A stretch of 64,000 nt of DNA from Pseudomonas sp. P5_109 (GTDB taxonomy: Bacteria; Pseudomonadota; Gammaproteobacteria; Pseudomonadales; Pseudomonadaceae), in assembly GCF_034009455.1 (NCBI RefSeq), contig NZ_CP125380.1, forward strand, positions 4,167,501-4,231,500, written 5' to 3'. Made by a program: the position numbers and the translations under genes. This document shows positions 26,847 through 35,556 of the stretch, in pieces (within the stretch, counting starts at the first letter, position 1; each line of letters begins with the position of its first letter). The notes under the pieces were generated by a model, which searched no databases, was not told where the DNA came from, and saw nothing but the letters and a program-made list of their open reading frames with translations.

Positions 26847-27608
26847 TCACTTCAAACGACCCGATAGAAATTGCTGCAAACGTTCGCTGTTTGGCCGGTC
26901 GAGTATCGTAGCATCACCCTGCTCCTCGACACGGCCCTGATGCAAGAACAACACCTGGCTTGAGACCTGCCGGGCAAAGCCCATTTCGTGGGTCACCATC
27001 AACATGGTCCGGCCTTCTTCGGCCAGCGCCTGAATCACCTTCAGCACTTCGCCCACCAGTTCCGGGTCGAGCGCCGAGGTGGGCTCGTCGAACAGCAGGA
27101 TTTCCGGTTCCACCGCCAGGGCACGGGCGATCGCCACCCGTTGTTGTTGCCCGCCCGACAGAAACGCCGGGTACTGGTCGGCCACCCGTTGCGCCAGGCC
27201 GACCTTGTCCAGATACGCCCGTGCGCTCTCTTCGGCGGCCTTGCGGCTCATGCCCAGGACTCGACACGGCGCCAGGACGATGTTCTCCAGCACGGTCAGG
27301 TGACTCCACAGGTTGAAGTGCTGGAACACCATCGCCAGTCGTGTGCGCAGCCGCTGCAACTGCTTCGGATTGGCCACGCGCATGCCGCCGACGCCCTGAC
27401 GGGTGAGGACTCGCTCGCCATCCAGGGCAATGGCGCCTTCGTCGGCCCGCTCCAGAAAGTTGATACAGCGCAGCATGGTGCTTTTGCCCGAACCGCTGGC
27501 GCCGATCATGCTCACCACGTCCCCTGCCCGTGCATTCAACGAGACGCCCTTGAGCACTTCGTTGTCGCCAAAACGTTTATACAGATTTTCAACCGTGAGT
27601 TTGTACAT
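26847..27608 (-). CDS. Polar amino-acid ABC transporter ATPase (HisP/AotP-like)
   Basis: A 253-residue ATPase with Walker A GASGSGKST, Q-loop VFQHFNLW, signature LSGGQQQR and Walker B ILLFDEPTSALD. VEEQGDATILDRPNSERLQQFLS is the HisP-type C-terminus. It powers uptake through the two permeases encoded upstream. Members of this group serve arginine, ornithine, histidine or lysine; neighbours favour arginine, ornithine or citrulline. Confidence 0.92.
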   Translation of the reverse strand: MYKLTVENLYKRFGDNEVLKGVSLNARAGDVVSMIGASGSGKSTMLRCINFLERADEGAIALDGERVLTRQGVGGMRVANPKQLQRLRTRLAMVFQHFNLWSHLTVLENIVLAPCRVLGMSRKAAEESARAYLDKVGLAQRVADQYPAFLSGGQQQRVAIARALAVEPEILLFDEPTSALDPELVGEVLKVIQALAEEGRTMLMVTHEMGFARQVSSQVLFLHQGRVEEQGDATILDRPNSERLQQFLSGRLK

Positions 27609-27664
27609 GCGAATGCTCCTGGAGCGGCACGCTTATCGGCGCCGCTCTGGATGAATGATGGAAG

Positions 27665-28375
27665 TCAGTGGGCCGGGCCGAGAAAGCTCAGCCAGCGCTT
27701 CTCCGCCAGGCGGAACGCGCCGACCAGCCCGAACGACAGCACGAGGTACAAAAGACCGGCAATACCGAAGGCCTGGAATGTCATGAAGGTCGCCGCGTTG
27801 GCGTCCCGGGCGATTTTCAGGATGTCCGGAATCGTTGCGGTAAAGGCCACCGAAGTCGCGTGCAGCATCAGGATCACTTCGTTGCTGTAGTACGGCAGCG
27901 CGCGACGCAGCGCCGAAGGCAGGATCAGTTGCAGATACAGGCGCCAGCCACTCAGGCCATAGGCATGCGCCGCTTCGATTTCACCATAGGGAATGCTGCG
28001 GATCGCTCCGGCGAAAATTTCCACGGTGTAGGCGCAGGTGTTGAGGATGAACGCCAACAGCGTGCAATTCATCGCGTCACGGAAAAACGCTTCGAGCAAG
28101 GGCTGCGAACGGACCACGGCGATGCCGTAGATCCCGCTGTAGCAAATCAGCAACTGGATGTACAACGGCGTGCCGCGAAACACGTAGGTGAACAATTGCA
28201 CTGGCCAACGCAGCAAGCCCCAGCGCGAAACCCGCAGGATCGCCAGGGGCAGTGACAAGGCAAAGCCCATGGCAATGCTCGCCACCAGCAGCCACAGGGT
28301 CATGGCCAACCCGGTGAGGGTCTCGCCGTCGCTGAACAGAAAGGGTTTCCAGTATTCGGCAATCAACTCGATCAT
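27665..28375 (-). CDS. Polar amino-acid ABC permease (HisM-like)
   Basis: A 236-residue inner-membrane permease. LAMTLWLLVASIAMGFALSLPLA is the first segment, FRGTPLYIQLLICYSGIYGI the HisM-typical motif, and EIEAAHAYGLSGWRLYLQLILP the EAA coupling loop. Its ATG overlaps the end of the HisQ-like gene by four bases, indicating translational coupling and a heterodimeric pore. Confidence 0.92.
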   Translation of the reverse strand: MIELIAEYWKPFLFSDGETLTGLAMTLWLLVASIAMGFALSLPLAILRVSRWGLLRWPVQLFTYVFRGTPLYIQLLICYSGIYGIAVVRSQPLLEAFFRDAMNCTLLAFILNTCAYTVEIFAGAIRSIPYGEIEAAHAYGLSGWRLYLQLILPSALRRALPYYSNEVILMLHATSVAFTATIPDILKIARDANAATFMTFQAFGIAGLLYLVLSFGLVGAFRLAEKRWLSFLGPAH

Positions 28376-29097
28376 CGCGCCATCCCCCGTACACCCTGGT
28401 TGTAGCGCCGTTCCAGCACGCGCAAAAGGTAGTTCGAAGCACTGGTGATCAGCAGGTAGAGTGCTGCCGCCAGCAACAGGAAATCAAGCATGTTGAACGT
28501 GCTTTTGCCGGCCTCCTGCGCGACTTTGACCAGGTCTGACAAACCGATGATCGATACCAGCGCCGTGGCCTTGAGCAGCACCAGCCAGTTGTTGCCAAGG
28601 CTCGGCAAGGCAAAACGCATCATTTGCGGGAACACCACGAAACGAAAGCGCTGCCAGCGGTTCAGGCCAAAGCACGCCGCGGCTTCCTGTTGCCCGCGCG
28701 GCACACTGAGAATCGCCCCGCGAAAGGTCTCGGTGAAATACGCCCCGTAGATGAAACCAAGGGTGATGATGCCGGCCACGAACGGATCGATCTCCATGTA
28801 GGGCCAACCCATGGCCTCGGTCAGGGCGCTGAGCCAGCCTTGCAGGCTGTAGAAAATCAGCAGCATCAACACCAGGTCGGGCACGCCACGGATCAGCGTC
28901 GTGTAGAAGGTCGCCGGCAGGTTCAACAGCTTCAGCGGCGACAGCTTGGCCGCCGCGCCGAGCAGCCCCAGCGCCATGCTCACCAAAAGCGCGAGCGCCG
29001 ACAGTTTCAGGGTGACCCAGGTGCCGTGCAGCAACAAAGGGCCATAGCCTTGCAGGGCCGAAAGGTCGAGCCCCAGAACATTCAGGAAGGAATTCAC
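28372..29097 (-). CDS. Polar amino-acid ABC permease (HisQ-like)
   Basis: A 241-residue permease partner. GTWVTLKLSALALLVSMALGLLGA, TLIRGVPDLVLMLLIFYSLQ and EAAACFGLNRWQRFRFVVFPQ are the usual HisQ/ArtQ motifs. A GTG at 29097 is preferred because AGGTGA lies 5 bases upstream; another in-frame GTG at 29106 is closer to nothing useful. Second gene of the transporter unit. Confidence 0.9.
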   Translation of the reverse strand: MNSFLNVLGLDLSALQGYGPLLLHGTWVTLKLSALALLVSMALGLLGAAAKLSPLKLLNLPATFYTTLIRGVPDLVLMLLIFYSLQGWLSALTEAMGWPYMEIDPFVAGIITLGFIYGAYFTETFRGAILSVPRGQQEAAACFGLNRWQRFRFVVFPQMMRFALPSLGNNWLVLLKATALVSIIGLSDLVKVAQEAGKSTFNMLDFLLLAAALYLLITSASNYLLRVLERRYNQGVRGMAR

Positions 29098-29156
29098 GCC
29101 AGTCACCTGTCTTGATGCGCCCCGGTCGCTGCGGCACAGCGACCGGGGTTCGAGGA

Positions 29157-29936
29157 TCAGTTGTTGTAGAGATCCAGGCCAGCGAAGTGTTTCTGCTGGA
29201 TCTGCGCGTAGATGCCCTTGTCGTGCAGGGCCTTGATGGCGGCATTGAGCATGCCTTTGAGCTCTTCGTTGTCCTTGCGCACGCCAATGGCGATTTCCGC
29301 CGGCACCAACGGGTCGCTGATGCCTTCACTGTTCTGGAAGTCCGCCCCTTGTGGCGTGGTGAGGAAACTCATCTGCGCCTGCAACTTGTCCTGGATCGAC
29401 GCATCGAGACGGCCATAGACCAGGTCGGCATAGACCTGATCCTGATTCTGGTAGGCGCGCAGTTTCACCCCGCCCGGCGCCAGCTTGGCCTTGGCGTAGG
29501 TTTCCTGGATCGTGCCCTGCATGTAGCCGATGGTTTTGCCGCGCAGCGATTCGGCAGTAGGCAACAGCCCGGAGTCTTTGCGGGTGACGATGGCGGTCGG
29601 TCCGGCGTACAGTTGATCGGTAAAGTCGATCTGTTTCTTGCGTGCGTCGGTCACGGTCATCGACGATTCGATGGCATCGAACTTGCCGGCCTTGAGCCCC
29701 GGAATCAGCCCGTCGAAATCATTGCTGACCCACACGCAGGTGAGCTTCAACTCGGCACAAATCGCATTGCCCAGATCCACGCCGAAGCCCTGGACCCCGC
29801 CATCGGCCGTGGTGGATTCAAAGGGTGGGTAGCTTGGGTTGACGCCAAATCGCAGCTCCTTCCATTCCTTGGCACTGGCGCCCGTGGTGCAGCACAGCAA
29901 CGCGAGTGCCGGCAAAGTCAGCCATTTGATGTTCAT
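29157..29936 (-). CDS. Polar amino-acid periplasmic binding protein (HisJ/ArgT-like)
   Basis: A 259-residue SBP_bac_3 protein. The signal peptide MNIKWLTLPALALLCCTTGASA is followed by KEWKELRFGVNPSYPPFE, then FGVDLGNAICAEL and FDAIESSMTVTDARKKQIDFTD. These are the hallmark ligand-contact segments of LAO/HisJ proteins. ATG at 29936 is set by the signal peptide; a 51-codon upstream extension is spurious. First gene of the transporter operon, divergent from ocd. Confidence 0.91.
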   Translation of the reverse strand: MNIKWLTLPALALLCCTTGASAKEWKELRFGVNPSYPPFESTTADGGVQGFGVDLGNAICAELKLTCVWVSNDFDGLIPGLKAGKFDAIESSMTVTDARKKQIDFTDQLYAGPTAIVTRKDSGLLPTAESLRGKTIGYMQGTIQETYAKAKLAPGGVKLRAYQNQDQVYADLVYGRLDASIQDKLQAQMSFLTTPQGADFQNSEGISDPLVPAEIAIGVRKDNEELKGMLNAAIKALHDKGIYAQIQQKHFAGLDLYNN

Positions 29937-30535
29937 CTTCTTGAGTCCCGGATTATTTGGATTTATCGCGATCCGGCGCCTGCGTCGGACCACACTTTTT
30001 TGACAGGGGCAGAGAATCGAAGCGGTCTTCACCGCAGCCGTTTTTTGTTGTTGTTTTCGACCGCAAGCAAGCAGTCGTCGCAGTTGCACTCCATCTCAGG
30101 CAGCGAACAACACGTGCTTGAAACGGACCGCCAGAATGCCAAGTGCCGGGATGTTGCGGGTGTCGTAACCCCGGGTTGAAACAGCGTGCCTGTGCTGAAC
30201 GAAGGGCTTTCACAGCCGATTCTGTCGTCTGATGCAAGTCACTGTGGCTGCACTTGAAGGGAGCGGGACAGGACATTAGAGGGTCTTTACGGCCTTCTTT
30301 ATCTGCATGATGAAGCTTCGTGAAGCAGGTGGCGTTCCAGCCGTGACCGATTCCGCTGTGCACTCTCTTTTTTCGACTTCTCTGGCTGTATCCAGGGTCA
30401 GTATTGGCCGAAATCTTCTCTGCATCGCCTCGACAATAGGTCCGTTGCAAATACGTGGACCGCCTCCCGAGTCTCCGCCGCCAAAGCGCCAGGCAGTCCA
30501 GACCGGCACACCCAACATCGCCCAAGGAACCCGAT
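29937..30535. other. Divergent transporter/ocd intergenic region
   Basis: About 600 bases separating the binding-protein gene from ocd. A 190-codon minus-strand frame crosses it but shows no family features and is Cys/Arg-biased, so I do not call a gene. The region must contain two promoters; I saw no clear sigma-54 element or long palindrome. Confidence 0.5.
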
Positions 30536-31582
30536 ATGACCCGTTACATCGACGTCAGTGATCTGAGCCGCCTCGTCCAGGAAAAAGGCTTGCCTCGTTG
30601 CCTGAGCGAAATGGCCGAGTACATCCGCCAGGACTACGTACGCTGGCCGGATTTCGAAAAGTGCGCGCGCCTGGCGAACCACTCACCCGAAGGCGTCATC
30701 GAGCTGATGCCCGTGTCGGATGCAGCGCTCTATGCCTTCAAGTACGTCAATGGTCATCCGAAGAACACGCACAACGGCATGCTGACGGTCATGGCCTTTG
30801 GTGCACTGGGAGACGTCGATACCGGCAAGCCTGTTTTGCTCAGTGAAATGACGCTGACCACCGCCATTCGCACCGCTGCCACTTCCGCGCTCGCCGCCCG
30901 CTACCTCGCCCGACCGGACAGTCGCCGAATGGCGCTCATCGGCAACGGTTCACAGAGCGAATTCCAGGCGGTGGCCTTTCATACCTTGTCAGGCATCACT
31001 GAAATCAGCCTCTACGACATCGATCCGGCCGCGACAGCGAAGCTGGCAGCCAACCTGCGGGCCTACCCTGCGATTCAGGTAAGCATTGCCAAATCCGTCG
31101 CGCAAGCGGTACGTGGCGCCGACATCGTGACCACGGTCACGGCCGACAAGGCCTACGCAACGATCTTAACCCCTGAGATGATCGAGCCCGGCATGCACCT
31201 CAACGCCGTGGGTGGCGATTGCCCCGGCAAGACCGAATTGCACCGGGACATCGTCGAGCGTGCGCGGGTCATGGTGGAGTACGAGCCGCAAAGCCGCATT
31301 GAAGGGGAAATTCAGCAGATGCCCGCCGACTCACCGGTTATCGAATTCTGGAAAGTCATCACCGGTCAGACTCAAGGTCGCCAACATGCCGGGGAAGTCA
31401 CCTTGTTCGACTCGGTCGGCTTCGCCATCGAGGACTATTCCGCCTTGCGCTATGTGCTGGATGTTGCAAGAGAGCTCAACATTGGCAGCGACATCCAACT
31501 GGTGCCAGAGCTGCAAGATCCCAAGGACCTGTTCTCGCTGCTGCTGCCTTCAACGACAGCCGAAACAAGGCTGCGGGCTTGA
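30536..31582 (+). CDS. Ornithine cyclodeaminase
   Basis: A 348-residue member of the ornithine cyclodeaminase/mu-crystallin family, which converts L-ornithine to L-proline and ammonia using bound NAD. FGALGDVDTGKPVLLSEMTLTTAIRTAATSALAARYLAR is shared by the family in pieces. The NAD-binding motif is ALIGNGSQSEFQ and the catalytic-site motif NAVGGDCPGKTEL contains the key Asp. AAGGAA precedes the ATG at 30536. Together with CtlX and the transporter it suggests a route citrulline or arginine to ornithine to proline. Confidence 0.92.
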   Translation: MTRYIDVSDLSRLVQEKGLPRCLSEMAEYIRQDYVRWPDFEKCARLANHSPEGVIELMPVSDAALYAFKYVNGHPKNTHNGMLTVMAFGALGDVDTGKPVLLSEMTLTTAIRTAATSALAARYLARPDSRRMALIGNGSQSEFQAVAFHTLSGITEISLYDIDPAATAKLAANLRAYPAIQVSIAKSVAQAVRGADIVTTVTADKAYATILTPEMIEPGMHLNAVGGDCPGKTELHRDIVERARVMVEYEPQSRIEGEIQQMPADSPVIEFWKVITGQTQGRQHAGEVTLFDSVGFAIEDYSALRYVLDVARELNIGSDIQLVPELQDPKDLFSLLLPSTTAETRLRA

Positions 31583-31593
31583 TTCCACTCGAC

Positions 31594-32385
31594 AGTTAGG
31601 AGCTGGCTTGCCAGCGATGGTCGTTAACGATTACGCGGGTGAGCCGGAAAAACGCGGCGCACTTGCGTCCATCGCCAGCAAGCCGGCTCCTACAGTTTGG
31701 CGTTCACATCATTTCGACCAGGACGCGGTCCCTTGTAGGAGCAGGCTTGCCAGCGATGGTCGTTAACGATAACGCGTGTGGACAGGATAAACGCGGCGCA
31801 CTTGAGTCCATCGCCAGCAAGCCGGCTCCTACAGTTTGGTGTTCACATCATTTCGACTCGGACGCGGTCCCTTGTAGGAGCTGGCTTGCCAGCGATGATC
31901 GTCAACGATAACGCGTACGAACCGGATAAACGCGGCGCACTGGAGTCCATCGCCAGCAAGCCGGCTCCTACAGTTTGGCGTTCACATCATTTCGACTCGG
32001 ACGCGGTCCCTTGTAATTGGAGCTGGCTTGCCAGCGATGGTTGTTAACGATAACGCGTACAAACTGGATAAACGCGGCGCACTGGAGTCCATCGCCAGCA
32101 AGCCGGCTCCTACAGTTTGGCGTTCACATCATTTCGACTCGGACGCGGTCCCTTGTAGGAGCTGGCTTGCCAGCGATGGTCGTTAACGATAACGCGTATG
32201 AACGGGATAAACGCGGCGCACTGGAGTTCATCGCCAGTCAAGCCGGCTCCTACAGTTTGGCGTTCACATCATTTCGACTCGGACGCGATCCCCTTGTAGG
32301 AGCTGGCTTGCCAGCGATGGTCGCTAACGATAACGCGTATGAACTGGATAAACGCGGCGCCCTTGAGTCCATCGCCGGCAAGCTG
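31594..32385. repeat. Tandem array of about six REPIN units, period ~140 bp
   Basis: Units begin TAGGAGCTGGCTTGCCAGCG near 31596, 31735, 31875, 32014, 32155 and 32296. Spacing is 139-141 bases and the last unit is partial. Each unit holds an inverted REP pair (GGCTTGCCAGCGATGG and CCATCGCCAGCAAGCC) around a conserved loop with CGTTAACGATAACGCG, then a spacer with CAGTTTGGCGTTCACATC and GACGCGGTCCCTTG. Near-identity implies recent tandem amplification. Because 140 is not a multiple of 3, the long frames read through it are artefacts. Confidence 0.93.
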
Positions 32386-32464
32386 AACTGGTCAAGTAAT
32401 CTTGGACACCCGTTAAGGTTTTCGCCGGCAACAACCAAGCTGCGAGCACAAGACATCGGTCGCC

Positions 32465-33181
32465 TCAGCCAGTCTTGCACGTCAGCCAGGCACCCCAGAA
32501 CAGGCTGCTGAAGAAACGCGTGGCGTCTGTGAATCCGCAGTCGTGCAACAGCTTTTGCACCGCCGCCTCGGAATGCGGGGGATCGGCGCCTTGAAGAATT
32601 TTCCCAAGCTTGATCTTCACCTCGTCCGGGCTGGCTCCATGCTGGCGCCACCGTTGCCCCCAGGCCGCAAGCAACAGCGGTTGGCTGGCATAGGCATAGT
32701 GATTTCCCGCCACAATCAACGGGGCACCGGGTTTCAGGCGGGCACGAACCGAGCGTAGTAGTTCGCGCTTGGCGTCATCGCCCGGCAGATGATGGAGCAC
32801 ACCGATCAAGGTCGCCGCGTCGAACGACTCGCCGGCCGGCAGGTCTTCAACAGGCCCATGGTGCACGTCCGTTCTTTCCAGCAAGTCGTTTGCCTGTAAC
32901 TGCTGTGTCGCGGCTTCCAGCATCGGTCCGGAAGGATCGACGGCCATGAAGCGCCAATTGGGCTCCAGCGAGGCCATCGCAATGATTTCCCGGGCCGTGC
33001 CGCCCGCGCCAACGGCCAGTACGTTGGCCGAAGGCCTGTTGCCCAGGCTTGCCGCCAGCATGCACGCGGCAAGGTCGTGGCAGGCGTCATACCCTGCCAA
33101 CGCAATACGGCTCTGCTTTGCGTACTCGTTGGCCCGGGAGGTATCAAATTTTTCAGCTGTGTGCGTAGAGGATGATTTCAC
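32465..33181 (-). CDS. Class I SAM-dependent methyltransferase
   Basis: A 238-residue Rossmann methyltransferase. Motif I is NVLAVGAGGTAREI (about 53-66), with an acidic FMAVDPSGPMLEAA after strand 2, the post-I region DVHHGPVEDLP, and LIGVLHHLPGDDAKRELLRS as motif IV. I choose the GTG at 33181 because GGAG lies 7 bases upstream; the frame begins at a TTG seven codons before. The acceptor is unknown. The gene ends next to the REPIN array and is divergent from the reductase gene. Confidence 0.82.
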   Translation of the reverse strand: MKSSSTHTAEKFDTSRANEYAKQSRIALAGYDACHDLAACMLAASLGNRPSANVLAVGAGGTAREIIAMASLEPNWRFMAVDPSGPMLEAATQQLQANDLLERTDVHHGPVEDLPAGESFDAATLIGVLHHLPGDDAKRELLRSVRARLKPGAPLIVAGNHYAYASQPLLLAAWGQRWRQHGASPDEVKIKLGKILQGADPPHSEAAVQKLLHDCGFTDATRFFSSLFWGAWLTCKTG

Positions 33182-33397
33182 GGCGGTTCTCCATGTCCTC
33201 AAATCAAACTACGCCACCCAAACCGATAATAAAAATTCATTAATTTTATGCAATGCATTCCCCAAAGGAATAAAACCCAAGCAGCTTGCTGTCGATTTCA
33301 CGGCGTCTGGTTCGACTATCTTTCAGGGAACGGTCTCACGGTGTCGCCGGCCTCCCTGCCTTAACCCTTGAACCAGAACCCATATCAGGAGAAGAAC

Positions 33398-34027
33398 ATG
33401 CGCACGCTCACCGTTGCCGCGTTCGTGAGTCTGGACGGCGTCATGCAAGCGCCCGGCGGGCCTGAGGAGGACCCCAGTGGCGGGTTCCGCTTCGGTGGCT
33501 GGATAGTGCCCTACGCCGACAAAACCACCGGCCAGGCCGTACAGGACCTGTTCTCCCAGCCGTTCGAGTTGCTGCTGGGACGTCGTACCTACGACATCTT
33601 CGCCGCCTATTGGCCGCACATTCGGTCCGATTCAACCCACCACAGCATCGCCGACCTGTTCAACGGCGTAGCCAAGCATGTGGCCACCCATCGCGGCGAT
33701 TCGCTGGAGTGGCAGAACAGTCATGCACTGGAGGGCAACCTGGTCGAGGCGATCAGCGCGCTCAAGCGCCAGGACGGCCCCCGGCTACTGACACAAGGCA
33801 GTGGCGATCTCGTGCGCCAACTGCTTGCCGCAAGCCTGGTGGACGAGTTGCGGCTGATGATTCACCCCATCCTGCTGGGGCGCGGCAAGCGCTTGTTCGA
33901 CGACAACGCACAAGCATCGGCCTTCACGCTGGCAAGTTCGATCAGTTCGCCCTCCGGCGTGCTGATCGCCCGCTACATCCGCAGCGGCGAAGTACGAACC
34001 GGCAGCTTCGAAGGCGTCCGGCAGTAA
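33398..34027 (+). CDS. Dihydrofolate reductase / RibD C-terminal family protein
   Basis: A 209-residue protein with the RibD C-terminal/DHFR-like fold: MRTLTVAAFVSLDGVMQAPGG, LLLGRRTYDIFAAYWP, RLLTQGSGDLVRQLLAASLVDELRLMIHPILLGRG. These proteins bind NADPH but their substrates are mostly unknown; true folate reduction is unlikely. AGGAG lies 6 bases before ATG 33398. Alone on this strand. Confidence 0.87.
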   Translation: MRTLTVAAFVSLDGVMQAPGGPEEDPSGGFRFGGWIVPYADKTTGQAVQDLFSQPFELLLGRRTYDIFAAYWPHIRSDSTHHSIADLFNGVAKHVATHRGDSLEWQNSHALEGNLVEAISALKRQDGPRLLTQGSGDLVRQLLAASLVDELRLMIHPILLGRGKRLFDDNAQASAFTLASSISSPSGVLIARYIRSGEVRTGSFEGVRQ

Positions 34028-34035
34028 TCCGCTTT

Positions 34036-34392
34036 TGTGGGAGCGGGCTTGCTCGCGCAGGCGGCGGATCAGCCAACATTGATGCAGCTGACACACCGCT
34101 TTCGCGAGCAAGCCCGCTCCCACAGGGGATGTTGGTTGTGGGCTGAGTTTGTGGTCGATGCCGATCAAATGTGGGAGCGGGCTTGCTCGTGCAGGCGGCG
34201 GATCAGCCAACATTGATGTAGCTGACACAACGTTTTCGCGAGCAAGCCCGCTCCCACAGGGGATGTTGGTTGTGGGCTGAGTTTGTGGTCGATGCCGATC
34301 AAATGTGGGAGCGGGCTTGCTCGCGAAGGCGGCGGATCAGCCAACATTGATGTAGCTGACACACCACTTTCGCGAGCAAGCCCGCTCCCACA
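34036..34392. repeat. Three tandem REPINs, period 134 bp
   Basis: Units start with TGTGGGAGCGGGCTTGCTCG at 34036, 34170 and 34304, exactly 134 bases apart. Each has the complementary arm CGAGCAAGCCCGCTCCCACA. The spacers (GGGGATGTTGGTTGTGGGC and following) are nearly identical, so whole units were duplicated. The array lies between convergent genes. Confidence 0.92.
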
Positions 34393-34401
34393 AAGGGGTG
34401 C

Positions 34402-35544
34402 TCAGGCCACCTGCATCAACTTCGCATAGGCCTGCAGATGGTGATCGTCGTCGCCGAACTGACGCGCCACCATCAGCAGATGCTTGGCGTGGTGCGACAG
34501 CATGTACTCCCAGGTCAGGCCGATACCGCCGTGCAACTGGATGCCCTGGTCCGCGACAAAACGGCTGGCGCGACTGACGATGAACTTGGCGGCGGCCAGG
34601 ACGCGGCTGCGCTCGTCACTGTCGGCCTGATCGGCCACGCAGGCGGCGAGCAGGGTCATCGAGGTGGCCTGGTCCAGTTCGATGCGCATATCGACCATGC
34701 GGTGTTGCAGCACCTGGAACTTGCCGATGACCTGGCCGAACTGCTGGCGCGTCTTCAGGTAATCGAGGGTCAACGCGCACGCCGCTTCCATGCTGCCGAC
34801 AGCTTCGGCGCATTGCGCGGCGATGCACCGGCCTTGCTGATATCGCAGCGCCGGCAAGGCCTGCCCCACTTCGCCGAGTACCGCAGTGCTTTTGACGAAC
34901 ACGTCTTCAAGGTACAACTCGCAGGCCATCCGCCCGTCCAGGGTGTCGAAGGTGCGTCGACTGACACCCCTGTCTTGCGGATCGACCAGGAACAGGCTGA
35001 TGCCCTTCTCGTCCCGAACCCCGTGGCTGGTGCGTGCCGAAACCAGCATCAGCCCGGCGCTCTGGCCGCCGATGATCACCGACTTGCGACCATTGAGTTT
35101 CCAGCCGCCGGTGACCGCCTCGGCGATCGTCTGCACGTCGTGCAACAGGTAGTGACTCTGCGGCTCATCGAGGGCCACGGCCAGTTGCAGGCTGGCGCTG
35201 CCGACTGGCGGCAACAGTTGGTCTTTCTGGGCCGCCGTGCCCAACTGCTCGATCAGGCCGCCAGCGAAAATCACCGACTGCAGGTAGGGCTCCAGGCACA
35301 AGCCCCGGCCCAGTTCGGTCATGATCAGCATGTTTTCCACACCGCTGCCGCCGTAACCACCATAGGCCTCGGCAAAGGGCACGGCGCAGAGGCCCAACTC
35401 GCCCAGTTGCTGCATGAACGGGCCGCTGAAACCGTCCCGGCCCTGGCGGTATTGCTCGCGATGCTCAAAACCATACACGTCACGCACCAGGCGCGCGGCG
35501 GTGTCCTGCAGCATCTGTTGCTCTTCTGTCAGTTTGAAATCCAT
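34402..35544 (-). CDS. Acyl-CoA dehydrogenase (pair member A)
   Basis: A 380-residue FAD-dependent acyl-CoA dehydrogenase: MDFKLTEEQQMLQDTAARLV, then GLCAVPFAEAYGGYGGSG and QLHGGIGLTWEYMLSHHAKHLL at the C-terminus. It is short and lacks the usual C-terminal Arg/Glu-rich ending (YEGTxE), like one subunit of heterotetrameric dehydrogenases such as FadE28/FadE29 or ChsE1/ChsE2. The partner would be the dehydrogenase encoded 12 bases upstream. Last gene of the ALDH-ADH-ACAD-ACAD unit, probably acting on a bulky or branched acyl-CoA. Confidence 0.85.
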   Translation of the reverse strand: MDFKLTEEQQMLQDTAARLVRDVYGFEHREQYRQGRDGFSGPFMQQLGELGLCAVPFAEAYGGYGGSGVENMLIMTELGRGLCLEPYLQSVIFAGGLIEQLGTAAQKDQLLPPVGSASLQLAVALDEPQSHYLLHDVQTIAEAVTGGWKLNGRKSVIIGGQSAGLMLVSARTSHGVRDEKGISLFLVDPQDRGVSRRTFDTLDGRMACELYLEDVFVKSTAVLGEVGQALPALRYQQGRCIAAQCAEAVGSMEAACALTLDYLKTRQQFGQVIGKFQVLQHRMVDMRIELDQATSMTLLAACVADQADSDERSRVLAAAKFIVSRASRFVADQGIQLHGGIGLTWEYMLSHHAKHLLMVARQFGDDDHHLQAYAKLMQVA

Positions 35545-35556
35545 GATCGTGGCGCC

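Noticed and set aside
29953..30525. A 190-codon minus-strand frame in the transporter/ocd gap
   Set aside because: Composition rich in Cys, Arg and Ser, no ribosome-binding site, no motif, and it overlaps the ocd promoter region.
31594..32385. CRISPR array
   Set aside because: Repeat units are about 140 bp and near-identical throughout, with internal inverted repeats. There are no short repeats alternating with unique spacers and no cas genes nearby.
31639..32511. Overlapping open frames encoding a repetitive peptide (SPASRLLQFGVHIISTRTRSL)
   Set aside because: They are the translation of the 140-bp REPIN array. The period is not a multiple of three, so the repeats fall in shifting frames; there is no ribosome-binding site or family signature.
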